From positions 23,294,285 to 23,358,284 of the forward strand of contig CM055104.1 in NCBI GenBank assembly GCA_029204225.1: a stretch of DNA of 64,000 nucleotides, read 5' to 3'. Position 1 is the first letter of the stretch. Each line of letters opens with the position of its first letter. The stretch comes from Diphasiastrum complanatum. Lineage: Eukaryota; Streptophyta; Lycopodiopsida; Lycopodiales; Lycopodiaceae. The position numbers and the translations under genes were made by a program. A model generated the notes under the pieces. The model searched no databases. It was given only the letters and a program-made list of their open reading frames with translations, and had not been told where the DNA came from. This document shows positions 11,195 to 22,455 of this stretch, piece by piece.

Positions 11195-11781
11195 TGTGAA
11201 GATTAGTAAAAAAATATCTTCCTATCTCGAGTTTTGGGGCCATGACCATGTCATTTCCATTTGTAAACTATGTTGTACATAAAGGTATGTGAATTGATCA
11301 CATAACCTTCTAGAATAGGTCGAGTTTGGGTTAGGTAGATTCAAATTTGATGTCATGCAAAAGTTTAGATAGCATACAATGTCATTCAGTGTGCATGCAA
11401 GCCACATGCAATCAGTGCATGCAACATGAAAGTGGTTTATGTGATCTACACATGTCCAAGCAATTTTATGAGTTGACATGCAATACATGCAATATCCATG
11501 CATGCAATTACACATGTGGATCCTTGGTAGTTGAGTTAACCGAGTTAAGTGGACTTTCCATGCAACATCACTGTAGGAACTTGAGCCACTTTGATGTAGG
11601 GAAGTTGTGGCATGTTTTGCCATATTGTGAATAATGAGATTTTGGTGTTTTGGACTCATTCTCTCTCTACCCGTGTTTTCTAGTGTTGATTTTCTCTCTC
11701 TACCTGAGAGCAGCCTATTTTCTCATATTGAACACTTAGAATTATTTATGACATTCATTCCTCATAGTGAGAAGTTAATTC
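11195..11781 (+). repeat. Copia A 3' LTR, truncated
   Basis: It starts TGTGAAGATTAG and matches the reverse complement of the LTR at 34490-35207 base for base over long stretches, including many TGCATGCA words (about 11350-11520) and the paired CTCTCTCTACC words at about 11660-11710. The match stops near 11781 after CATAGTGAGAAG, short of the U5 end seen in the other copies, so about the last 130 bases are missing. Confidence 0.85.
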
Positions 11782-12661
11782 CTCTAGACTGCTTGCAAGG
11801 GTGCGACATGTACGGGTTCACCCATAGGGTGCTGGTTCTGCTTCTGCCTCGATTTGCGCGGCTGCAACTCTAGGGAAGTTTGGGGCTTGATTTGCAATCC
11901 TTCTTGGTACTGATCGTCCGGATCTCAACTTCATTCGACGGAGATGTCCAGGGTAGCTGGATCTTGATGGATGTGTGGAATTCAATCTGGATCTTTAGGA
12001 ATCTAATCAGTCTGGGTGGCCAAAAGTGTGATTTTAGGCCGCTTACGGTGGTTTTTCCTTGATAACTTTTTGATCCTTGCTCCGATTGGCCTGAGATTTT
12101 CACATTAGTTGGATCTAGTGTACATCTAACTATTAAACTATTCTATAAGGATTAATCATGCGAGGGTTGGTTGTGCAAAGGTTCTTTCATTAAAGCAAAT
12201 AAAAATCTTGATTTCTTCAAATCTGTTGAGAGCTAACCTTCGCAGGCTTGTCAAGGGCTAGATCTGGGACGGATCTGGCTCTATTTCAAGGGGGGAAGGT
12301 TCTTTCTTACAGATAAAATAGTTATGGATGTCTGCGAAGGTTCAAAAGCACTTTTTTTTTTATCACTTATCTCTGGTAACTAACATTCGTAGGGTTCATC
12401 ACTGATGGAAAAAAGCATCTTGAAGACATTGGGAAGGTCTGCGAAGGTTACTTCTACGAGGATTTGATGGATCTTCTGATTTTAGTGATTTTTAGGCCCC
12501 CAATTTTTCGCTCACTCAAATCAAACTAACCTTCGCAAGCTCTTTTGTGTCCTTGTCTCACTGAGATGGAACTTCAAAATTCTATGCGAAGGTTCTTGGC
12601 CACTGGAACTGAAAATTTGGGTGTCTACGAGCGTTGTGTCTGATTTTTCCGTGAGGGCTAT
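11782..12661. other. Unassigned stretch with TGCGAAGGTT word cluster
   Basis: No domain recognised; the short open frames look accidental. The word TGCGAAGGTT or its complement occurs exactly at 12235-12244, 12333-12342, 12440-12449, 12528-12537 and 12585-12594, with near matches at 12159-12168 and elsewhere. A similar cluster lies at 3679-3975. This may be an old LTR, but I cannot find its ends. Confidence 0.4.
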
Positions 12662-13820
12662 ATTTCACATGAAAAGCATAATCATGTGTGTTTTCTACAA
12701 AAGAGTTTGTATGGACTTAAGCAAGCACCAAATAGTTGGTATGCTAACCTCAAAACCTTTCTACTTTTCCAAAAATTCATTATGAGTGAACATGATCATT
12801 CATTGTATTATAGATTTGATGGAAATTATGTTACTATCCTTCTAATCTAGGATGATATCATTTTGAGTGGAGACAACAATCAAGATGTAGATGACTTCAA
12901 GATAGCACTCAAGAAGGAATTTGATGTACATGATCTTGGTCATTTGCACTACATATTAGGAATAGAAGTAATTAGGACTTCTCAAAATACTTTCATTTGT
13001 CAAGAGAAGTATGCTAATTCTATTCTTAGAAGATTTCATATGGAATATGTAAAGTCTATTGATACACCTATGGAATCAAATGTAAAGCTCACTATAAGAG
13101 GTAATGACAAATCCTTCAAGGACATTACTCTCTACAGGAAGCTAGTTGGTTCACTCATATATCTAACCATCACAAGACCTAATCTAGCTATTGTGTTGGT
13201 AGATTAACTCAATTCATTGCATGATCCTAGTGTGGAGCATTGGAAGCTAGGAAAGAGAGTATTGAGATGCATCTCGGGTTCTAGAGATTTTGGTTGTTTA
13301 TGGAGGATCATCACCTAACTTGTATGGATTTTCAGATTCGGACCTTGTTGTAGATAAAACGGATAGGAAATCCATAAGTGCACATGCTATTTTCATAGGT
13401 GATGGATCTATCTCATGGATGTCGAAGAAACAAGCAACAATCTCATTATCTTTTTGTGAGGCCGAGTACAAAGCCTTGACTTCATGCACAAAGGAGATGC
13501 TATGGATCAAAATGATGGTAATGGATTTTCACTTGTTGGATTTTTCAGAGAGTCCAATCATCTTTTGTGATAATCTTTCAGCCCAATGATTGGCAAGCAA
13601 TCCTATTTTTCTTGCAAGGAGCGAGCATATTGAAGTGGCTTATCATTTTGTGAGACAACAAGTCATGGCAAAGGAGGTGGAGCTTCAACATGTCTCATCA
13701 AGGGAGTGTGTGGCTGATATCTTCACCAAAGCATTAGGAAAAGACTTGTTTATGAAGCATAGAACATCACTTGGAGTTCTATCTAAATCTATGCTAAAAC
13801 TAGTTGAAGAGGGAGTGTGA
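12662..13820 (+). pseudogene. Copia H reverse transcriptase and RNase H, 3' part
   Basis: The fragment starts inside [23 protein letters not shown]... with the catalytic box reduced to LLI*DDIIL (the usual Tyr-Val pair is replaced by a single TAG). HYILGIEVIRTSQNTFICQEK follows, then [14 protein letters not shown], a stop at 13204-13206 and a frame change. RNase H has FSDSDLVVDKTDRKS, SWMSKKQATISLSFCEAEYKAL, ARSEHIEVAYHFVRQQ and VADIFTKALGKDLF. A TGA at 13588-13590 sits in the SAQ*LASNP block. The frame ends with KLVEEGV at 13820, overlapping the LTR start. Gag, protease and integrase are absent. Confidence 0.88.
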
Positions 13821-14005
13821 AAAAATCAACTAGTTTAGTTGTTCTAATTTGGCAATTTTGAGGCCAACATGAAATCTCAACTTAGATATAGATTTATATT
13901 TATCAATAAAGGCCTAAATAGTGTCTATATTATTTTTGGCAAGTAGATAAATGGATGAGGTCAGATTTGGACCCATTCTAATTGGCTAGATTTCATACAT
14001 TGCAT

Positions 14006-14070
14006 CTTTTGTTAAAAGCTTTCAGCCCAATGAGTGGCAAGCAATACTATTTTTCTTGCAAGGAGCAAGC
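14006..14070 (+). repeat. Copy of copia H RNase H segment inside its LTR
   Basis: 14006-14070 matches 13561-13626, with the longest block from CTTTCAGCCCAATGA to CTTGCAAGGAGC. The insert is bracketed by CATACATTGCATCT at 13994-14007 and again at 14071-14084. Both source and copy have TGA at the same codon position. Confidence 0.88.
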
Positions 14071-14176
14071 CATACATTGCATCTAGACTAGAATTTTTAG
14101 GTTTTTTTTATGGAGTACCAAGAAGTTACCATTTAGGGCAAGTTTAGGGCAATTGGCCAAATGACATTTTGGAAGC

Positions 14177-14185
14177 TATAAATAG
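14177..14185 (+). promoter_or_regulatory. TATA box of copia H LTR
   Basis: TATAAATAG lies about 360 bases after the LTR start, in the position expected at the end of U3. Confidence 0.6.
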
Positions 14186-14546
14186 CTATACCAGCATGGA
14201 GAAATAATGATCAAAGTTTCTTTCTTTGTGGTAAATTCATCTCTTGTGTTTCTATGTCCATCTCTTTCATATTTCTCAAGATATCTTGATTTCTAGTCTG
14301 TAGAATGTCAATCTTGTGATTGATCTTACTTCCACACGTGTGAAGGACACTGGGCTATTGTTGTTGTATGGACAAGGACAGTACCTTACTGTAGTTTTAT
14401 GCATATGATTAGATCTTAGTGATTTATGCAATTCTAGCATGCTAAAACTGATGATTTCTATTTTGTAGCTAAATCTAGATGTGCACCCAAATTTGGTCAA
14501 GATCTTAGAGATCCATCAAGTATGTTTTGGATCTGATTTTCTCACA

Positions 14547-15320
14547 TAAGATTATAATATGTACATGTATATGTATATTTGAAATCCTTTAAAATTAATA
14601 GTATCTATTCAACATTTTTTTATGTACCAAGAGAAGCATCTTCTAAAATTGCTTCTTTATGTGCTATTTCAATACTAGGAGGCTTAAAAACTACAATCTC
14701 CTTTCCTGTTATTCCTCCTTTCTCTCCATTGGGGAGGATCATTGATTTCCTGCTAATCTAATATTATAATATCTACATCTTGTGCAACTTAGAAGGTTGT
14801 TAGAGTAGGAGCAGCTCTTTTTTTCCCCCTTTGGGGCTCTGAATTTCAAGATCAAAACTTTTGCCATTTGAAACAAAAGTTTTTATCAACTCTTGTCTCA
14901 ATTTTTATACTTCATCATGTTTGTACAGTTCAAGAGCGAACTATCATTATCAATAAAATGGATGAGAAAATCAATGAAAATGATTTTGAAGAAATAAAAA
15001 CTTAAATGACAAGAATATCAAATGAATTGTTCTGTCAATACAAAAGTAGAAAAAACAATATTACCTTATCAATATCAACATCTATTTGTACATTATACCA
15101 TTCAAAAAATAGCTATGTGTTGTACAACACAAATCATGCATATCTAAAAGAAGCATGCTGCTATACAGACTGCAAACATTGAAAGAAAACTATTAACATT
15201 ATGAAAAATAATTTATGCACAAAAGGTTGATAAATACAAGAAAATATATTACTTACCAAAAATATTACATAAAAAAGAAGTTGTCGACCATGAACGCAAT
15301 GAATATCCAAGCATTTATAT
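14547..15320. other. AT-rich flank of copia H, nothing recognised
   Basis: This is very AT-rich DNA with one 60-codon frame (14579-14761) that shows no motif. It may be the upstream part of the RT-like relic that follows. No promoter, LTR or repeat was found. Confidence 0.4.
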
Positions 15321-15739
15321 GTGAATGGAATTGATAAAGCACATCAAAACCCTTGTTTTATTTGCATATATCTTGTACGTAAACTTGCTATAGAAAGACT
15401 TGATAGCCTGGATTTTATTCCTTTCCCTGATCCTACAAATAATTTCATCTTAAATTCTTTGGAATACATTAACACTTCTATGACTGAGTTACTACCCAAT
15501 GATTTCATATATTCAAAAGAATTACCTTACCTACTTTGCACCTATAAGGCGCATAAGGAAGCATTTCGATGGATCACAAATGCCCATGATTGATATTTTT
15601 CTAGACTTGCAAAATTCCTAACAGGTGCTCTTGGTATGCTGTATCCTTTCATTATGAAAGATGCTGACCTGAAGGCAAAAACATAGAAGAGTGTCCTAAA
15701 TGGGGATACATCTTTACTTTGGCAATGTGATTCATCAGT
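15321..15739 (+). pseudogene. Possible Penelope-like reverse transcriptase relic
   Basis: A 90-codon frame starts MNGIDKAHQNPCFIC and contains LPYLLCTYKAHKEAFRWITNA. After a TGA at 15591-15593 the same frame continues FSRLAKFLTGALGMLYPFI and reaches a second stop at 15687-15689. The order 'K-x-HK ... FRWI ... LA-LT--L' resembles the start of RT domains of Penelope-type retroelements, which are known in some plants, notably conifers. The resemblance is short, no catalytic Asp pair is seen, and the frame dies soon after. It could also be an unrelated chance frame. Confidence 0.3.
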
Positions 15740-16005
15740 TGACTTCTACTAAATTTACCCGAGCATATATGTCAGAAATGGTGAACTCCTGCAACTTTGC
15801 CGCGACGTGAGGGACAAACGATTCACGAAAGTCAACGTAACGTGCCTTGACTCGAAGGACGAACGATTGATGAAAATCAAATATGCCTCCAGGACCACAA
15901 AAACCGAAAAGCGACGAGAAATGAAGAGAAACAAAAGGAAATGAAAGAAACGAAAGGGAATCTTTCGTGCTGCCAGCTAGCAGCTCGATGGGATCATATG
16001 ATATA

Positions 16006-17402
16006 GCCTTTTGTCCTGAGTTTGATTGACTTTTTCGATTCTTGTTCGAATGTTCAGGTGATACAAATTTCCTTCTCTGTTGCCTTTAGCAATCAGGTTA
16101 TCAGAATCTTCCTCGACATGTTTGTATCAACTATCTTAGCTATAGATAGAAGATCTTTATCAAGAGTAGGGACATAGAGAACTTTCTCCAGTTTCTTGTC
16201 ACCCTGATTCGTGTCTTGTCACCCTGATTCGTGTCTAGCCATAATACACCAGTTCCATCAACCACGTGTTTAGAACCGTCTCCAAGTATAATGAATCTTG
16301 AATCATTCGTCTTCTTGTACTCAGACAAAATTTGTTTCGAGGAAACAAAATGTGAGGTGGCTCCCGAATCAAGTACTACTTCTTGAATTGAATTAGATGA
16401 ACAACATAGATCAATACTAGCATAAGCTGCTGAATTCCTTGTTGCCCTGTCTTCTACTGCTCTGGAGCATTATGCTTTGTCTTCGACATAGTTTGAATAT
16501 GAAGGTTCGCTTCGATTCTACTCCCTTTTCTTTCTGGGATTCTTATAACAGTCTATTGCTGCATGACCTCGTTTATGATAATGAATGCATTCAATCTTAG
16601 GATTTAGCCAATACTTTTCTTCTATGTGATAGGCTGATCTTCTGCATCTGTTGCAGATCTTCTTGTCACCAGAATTCTTCTGTTGTTTTCCAAATTGTTG
16701 TTCATTAGTCTTAGACTCATTCTTCTTAGATGACTCCCTCTTAAACTTAGACTTCCTAGAAGATTTATTCTTCTGAGTAAATAGAGCACTTTCTGAATCA
16801 CCATTTTCATCATAGCATTCACGAGCTTCTACTTCTTCCTTCACTCCGTCTATTGCCTTCTGAATTGTCATCGTCGCATCTTTTGCTAATAAGGTTCGAG
16901 TTGTGTGGAATGACCTGGGTACGACTCGAAGAAAATAACTAAGCTGTTTTTCCTTAGAAATTGTATTTTTTGCACCAGAATTTTGTAAGGAACTAAATAG
17001 ATCTTTAATCTTTCGCACGAATGTGTTCAGGTCTTTGCCCTCCCACTGTAGGTAAGTTAATTGGTCTTCCAAGAACATGATCTGATTACGAGATCAAGTC
17101 TCATTCTTGGTTTGCAATTCTTCCCATACATCCTTTGCATTTGAAATTGATGTAAGATTTAGTATTATATTATCATGCACTGATGACGCAATAATTGCTA
17201 TAGCTTTGTCATTTTTTAAACTCCATTCTCGAAATTCTTTGCCAGGAGTAGCTTATGGTTTTTCCTCAATTGGTTCTACCCATTGCCATAGACCTTCACC
17301 CTTCAACAAGAGTGAAGTCTTTAATTTCCAAATCAAGTAATTTGAACCTTCTGGGTCCAAGATTGTAGTGATCTTAACTTGAATATTGATGATCGACAAC
17401 AT
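16006..17402 (-). pseudogene. gag: Copia E gag and start of protease
   Basis: Minus strand. Gag starts at the ATG complementary to 17400-17402 (MLSIINIQVKITTILDPEG, then NYLIWKLKTSLLLKG). In-frame stops occur near 17255 and 17095; the longest open part is 17078-16518 with FLEDQLTYLQWEGKDLNTFV and RTLLAKDATMTIQKAIDGV. The first zinc-knuckle unit is CNRCRRSAYHIEEKYW, with its last Cys replaced; a second is CIHYHKRGHAAIDC. About 16140-16330 holds GDGSKHVVDGTGVLWLDTN, the region after the protease active site. Integrase and RT are missing. It is the same family as copia C, whose gag reads almost identically. Confidence 0.85.
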
Positions 17403-17504
17403 CTTGTAATTCTAAATAATCTCCAAATAGCGGCTTACTGATGGATGTATGAAGAATGCTAAGAAGGATTCGAAAATAACACTGTATCAACTTCAATTCC
17501 GTAG

Positions 17505-17517
17505 GCTCTGATACCAC
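17505..17517 (-). promoter_or_regulatory. Primer-binding site of copia E
   Basis: The complement reads TGGTATCAGAGCC, the usual initiator-Met tRNA site of copia elements, one or two bases inside the LTR end. A partial extra unit (17480-17514) precedes it on the plus strand, related to the iterated units of copia C. Confidence 0.8.
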
Positions 17518-18206
17518 TGTAGGAAAAATAGTAATTATTTTTTCACAGAGAACACGATACAAATTTGAATAAATCAAATTAATATCAGTGTCTTCAATCG
17601 CGATTTTGTCTGATCCATGTACTAATAGAACAGTATTTGTTCCGATTGAATATGCACACAGAAATTGCATGTGGATGTGTTAGACTGTATGCAGAAGTAT
17701 TGGACAACTTAAGACAATTTAGACAATAAGAAACTATTGACCAAAAATGAATTTTTATAACTCTGAATCTGATTCATCAATATACATCTCTTGCTGTCTT
17801 ATCTCGCTGTTGTGTCTCTGATTGAGCTTCTGTGAATCTCTTCAACTTGTGTGTCTAAGAGTTAGTTACATGGAGTAGTGCACATGTATTTATATTTCTA
17901 CAGAATAGGCCTTGGCCTTTTTAATTCTATAACAGTAAAAATCTAACTATATACGACGGTTGATATTCAAATAGACACTCGGTTTCCAGGGTCGATTAAA
18001 TTCTGTTCGAGAATATTTCATGACAGACTGTCTCTTCATCTCAGCTTCGTGTTTCGCGAATTGTTCATGACAGATGACAATTTTTGAGATTGAAGTAGGA
18101 AGCTAGAATATTTTCCAAACTGTTCGAGATAGTTTCACAATATCTGAGGCTTTAACAAGAACCAAAAAAAGTTTGCGACAAGATTCTGTTCGCGAATATT
18201 TCGAGT
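17518..18206 (-). repeat. Copia E 5' LTR, cut at its outer end
   Basis: It reads TGTAGGAAAAATAG on the plus strand and parallels the LTR at 60534-61332 through words such as TTCGCGAATATTTC. The match ends near 18206, where gypsy integrase coding begins, so about 100 bases of the outer end are missing. A gypsy fragment has replaced or truncated it. Confidence 0.82.
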
Positions 18207-18783
18207 TTCACCTATGGGTGCAAGCCGCAGCTGATTTCTTTGCGAATATGAAAGAAATGTTACAGCTGGCTAAAGATAGCATAAGTAGTGCCTAAGACAG
18301 GGCAAGGCACTATGCTGATCTATTTCGCAAGCACAAGGTATTCATGGTCAACAACTGGGTGTTTTTTAGGGTCCCTAATCACTCTAGGGACTGGAAAACT
18401 GGTAAGTGTGCAAAGTTGGCACCTAGGTATTGTGGTCCTTTTAAGGTTATCCAAGTGATAAACAAGGTCGCATACAAATTAGACCTTCTAGTTAACGTTG
18501 AAATTCATCATGTTTTCCACGTTAATAAGTTGAAACCCTCGTTGGGGGTTGGGGAGACCCTGGTCCCTATGGAAGATCTAGTGGAACTTCTTTGTGATGA
18601 GTCCGTGAGTGGACCACCTGAACTCGAGGCGATTGTTAATAGCCGGCAGAGAACTCTACTGAGTAGAGTGCTTCGAAAATTTTTAGTCAGGTGGAGGGGC
18701 AAATCAGAAGAGGAGGATACCTGGGTAAAGGAGACTGATCTCCGGAAGAATTTTCCAAATTTTTTCCTACAAGGAAAAATGTA
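18207..18783 (+). pseudogene. Chromodomain Ty3/gypsy integrase C-terminus
   Basis: The frame begins LWVQAAADFFANMKEMLQLA and has a TAA at about 18293-18295 (ISSA*DRARHYADLF). From 18344 it is open to 18784: VNNWVFFRVPN, LAPRYCGPFKVIQVINKVAYKLDL, VFHVNKLKPSLG, then the chromodomain FLVRWRGKSEEEDTWV..TDL. Chromodomains at the integrase end target insertion to heterochromatin in the chromovirus branch of Ty3/gypsy. The N-terminal integrase core is absent because the fragment starts abruptly at the copia E LTR. Confidence 0.9.
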
Positions 18784-18800
18784 AGTTTAGGGGGAAGGAA

Positions 18801-20152
<1,352 letters not shown>

Positions 20153-20214
20153 GTGTGTTTCAAATGTGTAAAATATGAACAATCTTGTTTATCTTCTATA
20201 TAAGAGAACATATT

Positions 20215-20353
20215 GTATGAATGAGCTTATAATTTCAATGTCCATCAAATCATTCATCTCAAGGAGAGACTCCATTCTCACCTTCCAAGTAGAATAGTTT
20301 GTAGAGGTAAGCTTATCATTGCCTTCCAACATGAATCCACTTGATATAGCCAT
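20215..20353 (-). pseudogene. gag: Copia gag N-terminus
   Basis: On the minus strand, starting at the ATG complementary to 20351-20353, it reads MAISSGFMLEGNDKL, then NYSTWKVRMESLLEMNDLMDI, the standard first block of copia gag. It breaks off near the GA run, so only about 45 residues remain. Confidence 0.75.
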
Positions 20354-21325
20354 GTTGCAATGACTTGATCATTTCTTTCAACCTATTCCAATGCACAAAG
20401 CACTCTCTTGAATGTAAACAAATTAACTCAAGAAGAAATCACAAAGATATGGAACCTCTCAAATCTCTTTCTTGCACCAAACCTAGCAAATCCAACACAT
20501 AGACTGGAAGATACTTGATCAACAAATGATCCACCTACATTCTCATGAAATTTTTCACTTCCTAAACTCAAAACACACTCTTGAAAGGTCCAGCAACCTC
20601 ACACACAAGAGAGGGTTTTGAAAAAAAATACACACAATTGAATCTTGCAACTTTTGTATGCAAATGCTACAAAGTTGATATAGTATCTTGAAGAATGCAA
20701 TAAGACCTATTCATAGCAATTAAAGTCACCACATTCCACCAAGTATGGAGTGACATCGGTCTACTTCAATTATTTTTCCTTCTATTGAGTCTTGATTTAC
20801 AAAAAATCAATTCTACACTTGAAAAATGCTTGATTTTTGAGTAGAAATCAATCTAGTATGCTCTAGAATTGGTAACTCCTCCAAATCCTTGATAAATCTG
20901 GCTGATCCTTCAAGTTACCTACAAGAAAGCTCTGCTACCATGTGAAGAAAAATCAGATCATTAAGATCCAATCAAACTCTAAGATCTTTGGTTACTAAAA
21001 ATGATAGCACATCTAGCGCTCAAAGATCTTGTTGTAAACTTAATTCTGATAATAGATGAGTTGCAACATTCTGCCCGTTGTGTGCAATATGTGAATGACT
21101 TGTGATGCTTGCCTGTAGTAGATATTACTTCCGCTGTTTTCAATTATTGATTGCTGATTAAACATTATCTATTGTTTATAAATTAATATCAGATCTGCAG
21201 TGTTAGTCTATAATTCGAAACAAATTAGATCATAGTTTGTAGTTGTAGATACAACTAAATAGAGTCAACTCGATCCGAGCTTCTGCATTGGGATCCTCTA
21301 ATATATGATCCCAACAAAATTGGCC
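20354..21325 (-). mobile_element. Copia leader, primer-binding site and LTR fragment
   Basis: Upstream of the gag start (minus strand) lies a long untranslated leader. At 20929-20940 the complement reads TGGTAGCAGAGC, a one-base variant of the copia primer-binding site, and an LTR end TGTGAAGAAAAATC begins at 20941. The LTR is traceable only to about 21325, where DNA resembling the leader (compare 20820-20930 with 21370-21480) takes over. Confidence 0.6.
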
Positions 21326-21489
21326 ATCTACAAGTGATTTGACCTAAAATGACTTTAGGATCACAAAGATCCAATTTCTATAGTTGAAAATGCTTGATTT
21401 GAGTTAGTCATAGAAATTATGGTGCCCTCAAATCCACCGCTGAATTTGATAGAAACACAAAATTTGGCCTGCAACCTGCTCTGATACTA
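21326..21489 (-). other. Second copia leader fragment with primer-binding site
   Basis: 21478-21489 reads GCTCTGATACTA, complement TAGTATCAGAGC, adjoining the LTR start at 21490. The preceding 150 bases resemble the leader at 20820-20930. It belongs to the LTR on its right and is cut off by the LTR fragment on its left. Confidence 0.55.
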
Positions 21490-22414
21490 TGTGAAAATAT
21501 TAGACCCAAAACATATTTAGATCATAAAAAATCTTTAGCCAAGTTTGATCACACATCTAGTTTCATCAACAACATAGAAATCACTATTTTATGCATGCTA
21601 GAATTTGTGAAAAATCTAGAATATTCACACTTGTGGGGAACCACAAAGAAGTGTGAATGATCTTTACCATGCTTTATGATGGCCCACAGATCACATGTAG
21701 AGTAGTACTACAATCTACCATCAGATTTTATGGCTAAAGCATAATCTAGAATGCTACTGATCAAATCTTCATTAAGACCTCATCAAAAGGAAAGTACACA
21801 AGCAAAAATATGTATGAAGAATGCCTTCTACTCGAGTTAGAGAGAGAATACAAAAACAAGCAAAATAGTGCGAGATCCAATTTTGACATTATGTCACCAA
21901 GATAGATTGATTCATCATTCATAATATGAGAGAACGTCATGTAAATATATAGGAGAAGATGTAGCTTTTGGTACTACTAGCATGCAACCACATTTAGCCA
22001 CCTCAAAGAGTGTAATCTACCAAACTATTGACCAGCTTGCATGCAAAGATTGCACCTAGCTTCTATCTACTTTCTACAAATGTCAATTTCTCAACTAGAT
22101 ATTTATGCATGTGTCCATTACAATATTTGCATGCTTTGCATGTCACAATGAAAACTTAGGAGGCAATGTTCTTGAACTACCTAGAGTTCCTACTAGCCCA
22201 AATTTGGCCATTTCTATGTCTAAATCTACGTGCATGTCATATTTGACCAATCTAGACATTGTGAATATCACAAATAACAATTAGACTTAAATGCATGAGA
22301 CAGCTCAAGTTTTTACATGGTAGAGAATGATATTTACAGCTTGTAAATGTACATGTATGATGAAAAATTTCATCAACCCCTATAGTCAAGTTGAATGGCT
22401 TTTTATTCTTCACA
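21490..22414 (-). repeat. Copia LTR, minus strand, bounded by PBS and PPT
   Basis: It spans TGTGAAAATATT to ATTCTTCACA, giving a TG...CA LTR of 925 bases. To the left is a primer-binding site (internal leader side). To the right are CTCCTAAAAAG and about 40 bases of another element's 3' end. A minus-strand TATA-like box (TATATATTTA) lies at 21942-21951. Its end resembles that of the copia H LTR. Confidence 0.75.
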
Positions 22415-22455
22415 CTCCTAAAAAGTTATCAACTTGTCTTGATCACTTGAACTTC

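Larger units (their letters stand above)
6781..11781 (+). mobile_element. Ty1/copia retrotransposon A, lacking its 5' LTR
   Basis: The order gag, protease, integrase, RT, RNase H, polypurine tract and 3' LTR identifies a copia element on the plus strand. The left end starts inside the untranslated leader (6781-7234); no 5' LTR or primer-binding site is seen, so it is 5'-truncated at the ORF X breakpoint. The frames carry several single-base lesions, but the domains are well preserved. LTRs of the same type lie at 34490-35207 and 47298-48027 on the minus strand. Confidence 0.92.
13816..14546 (+). repeat. Copia H 3' LTR with a duplicated insert
   Basis: It starts TGTGAAAAAATC after the purine run GAAGAGGGAG and ends TTCTCACA at 14546. 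The end resembles the reverse complement of the LTR beginning at 21490, which supports the boundary. A TATA box (TATAAATAG, 14177-14185) lies inside. A 65-base piece copied from the element's own RNase H region occupies 14006-14070. Being a 3' LTR, it is followed by flanking DNA and not by a primer-binding site. Confidence 0.8.
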
